Source of the DNA: Adineta vaga
Lineage: Eukaryota; Rotifera
Assembly: GCA_021613535.1 (NCBI GenBank)
Contig: CP075492.1
Coordinates: forward strand, 7,812,001 to 7,876,000
DNA: 64,000 bases
Reading direction: 5' to 3'
Shown here: positions 63,554 to 64,000 of the stretch, piece after piece
Layout: each line of letters starts with the position of its first letter
Numbering within the stretch: position 1 is the stretch's first letter
The notes under the pieces: model-generated
What the model saw: the letters and a program-made list of their open reading frames with translations, nothing else
The model's database searches: none
What the model was told of the DNA's origin: nothing
Translations under genes and position numbers: made by a program

Positions 63554-64000
63554 GACTAAAAGGAAACAGTAGTATCTGTTATGATAATACAATATAACTC
63601 GTCGAAGGCATTTTTTTTTCTATCTCTCTTTTTCTCCTCTCATATTATATAACCTAATGGATAGATATTGGAGTATCGTTGTCACATTTACTGATGAATG
63701 CCGACAGCTCGCGCCTCTCTTTTTCCTTCTCTATTTGTTCATCATACAAATGTATATGTGTTCAGTCAGAGTGAAAATGAGTAATTATATACGAACGATA
63801 GAAGAATAACACATGTTTGTTAGAAGTGCTTGACCTCTCGTCGGCATCAATTTCACGGAAGCTACTTACTTCATCGATCGCACTGTACAATTCGAAATGG
63901 TAACTCATCATCGTATTTGATACGAGAAACGAGAAAAACAAATGAAGGATAGGAACAGATGGTCATCTCCATAGGGTGTTTTGCTTTTCTATTGTCTTCA
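63554..64000. promoter_or_regulatory. 5' flank of ACAP
   Basis: 447 bp to the window edge. A CT-rich tract lies near 63615-63640 and around 63712-63735. No exon seen. Confidence 0.45.

Overview
This is a 64 kb piece of animal nuclear DNA, very AT-rich and gene-dense. Genes are split by short GT–AG introns, mostly 48–70 nt. The most likely source is a bdelloid rotifer (Rotaria- or Adineta-like). Reasons: tiny introns, a pyrimidine tract plus AG abutting many start codons (as expected for spliced-leader trans-splicing), a secreted PAN/apple + NHL beta-propeller gene, FMRFamide-type receptors, and an animal sterol C-24 methyltransferase. This identification is inference. I see no transposon, tRNA, rRNA or CRISPR array.

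Layout. 0–6 kb: 3' end of a Na+/Ca2+ exchanger (+), a damaged G-protein gamma-like gene (-), SS18 of the SWI/SNF complex (-). 6–12 kb: an alpha/beta hydrolase-fold gene followed 145 bp later by a polypeptide GalNAc-transferase with a duplicated catalytic exon (both +). 12–16 kb: a RapGAP-domain protein (-). 19–21 kb: PAN-NHL secreted protein (+). 21–24 kb: p70 S6 kinase (-), with an apparent 2-nt exon inside the catalytic-loop motif. 25–29 kb: STPG2 sperm-tail protein (+), with an unrelated secreted-protein gene nested antisense in one intron and a one-base frame break. 29–38 kb: a tight minus-strand run of small ORF, exportin-7, cystatin, sterol methyltransferase and an unknown ORF. 38–41 kb: coilin-like (+) and a PEHE-domain MSL1-like protein (-). 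42–46 kb: PKA inhibitor, UBE2W and esterase D (+), then a secreted Cys-rich protein (-). 47–51 kb: a GPCR and an SLC35G-type transporter (+). 52–58 kb: RNF216-like RBR ligase (-) and DNAJC4-like J-protein (+). 58–64 kb: a second GPCR (+) and an ACAP ArfGAP (-).

Most genes are ordinary housekeeping or signalling genes with no shared pathway. Several (S6K, PKI, G gamma, RapGAP, ACAP, GPCRs) are signalling components. Exon models were built by hand from splice signals and reading phase. For every gene I call intact, the summed exon length is a multiple of three. STPG2 is exactly one base short, and the G gamma-like gene does not close in frame.
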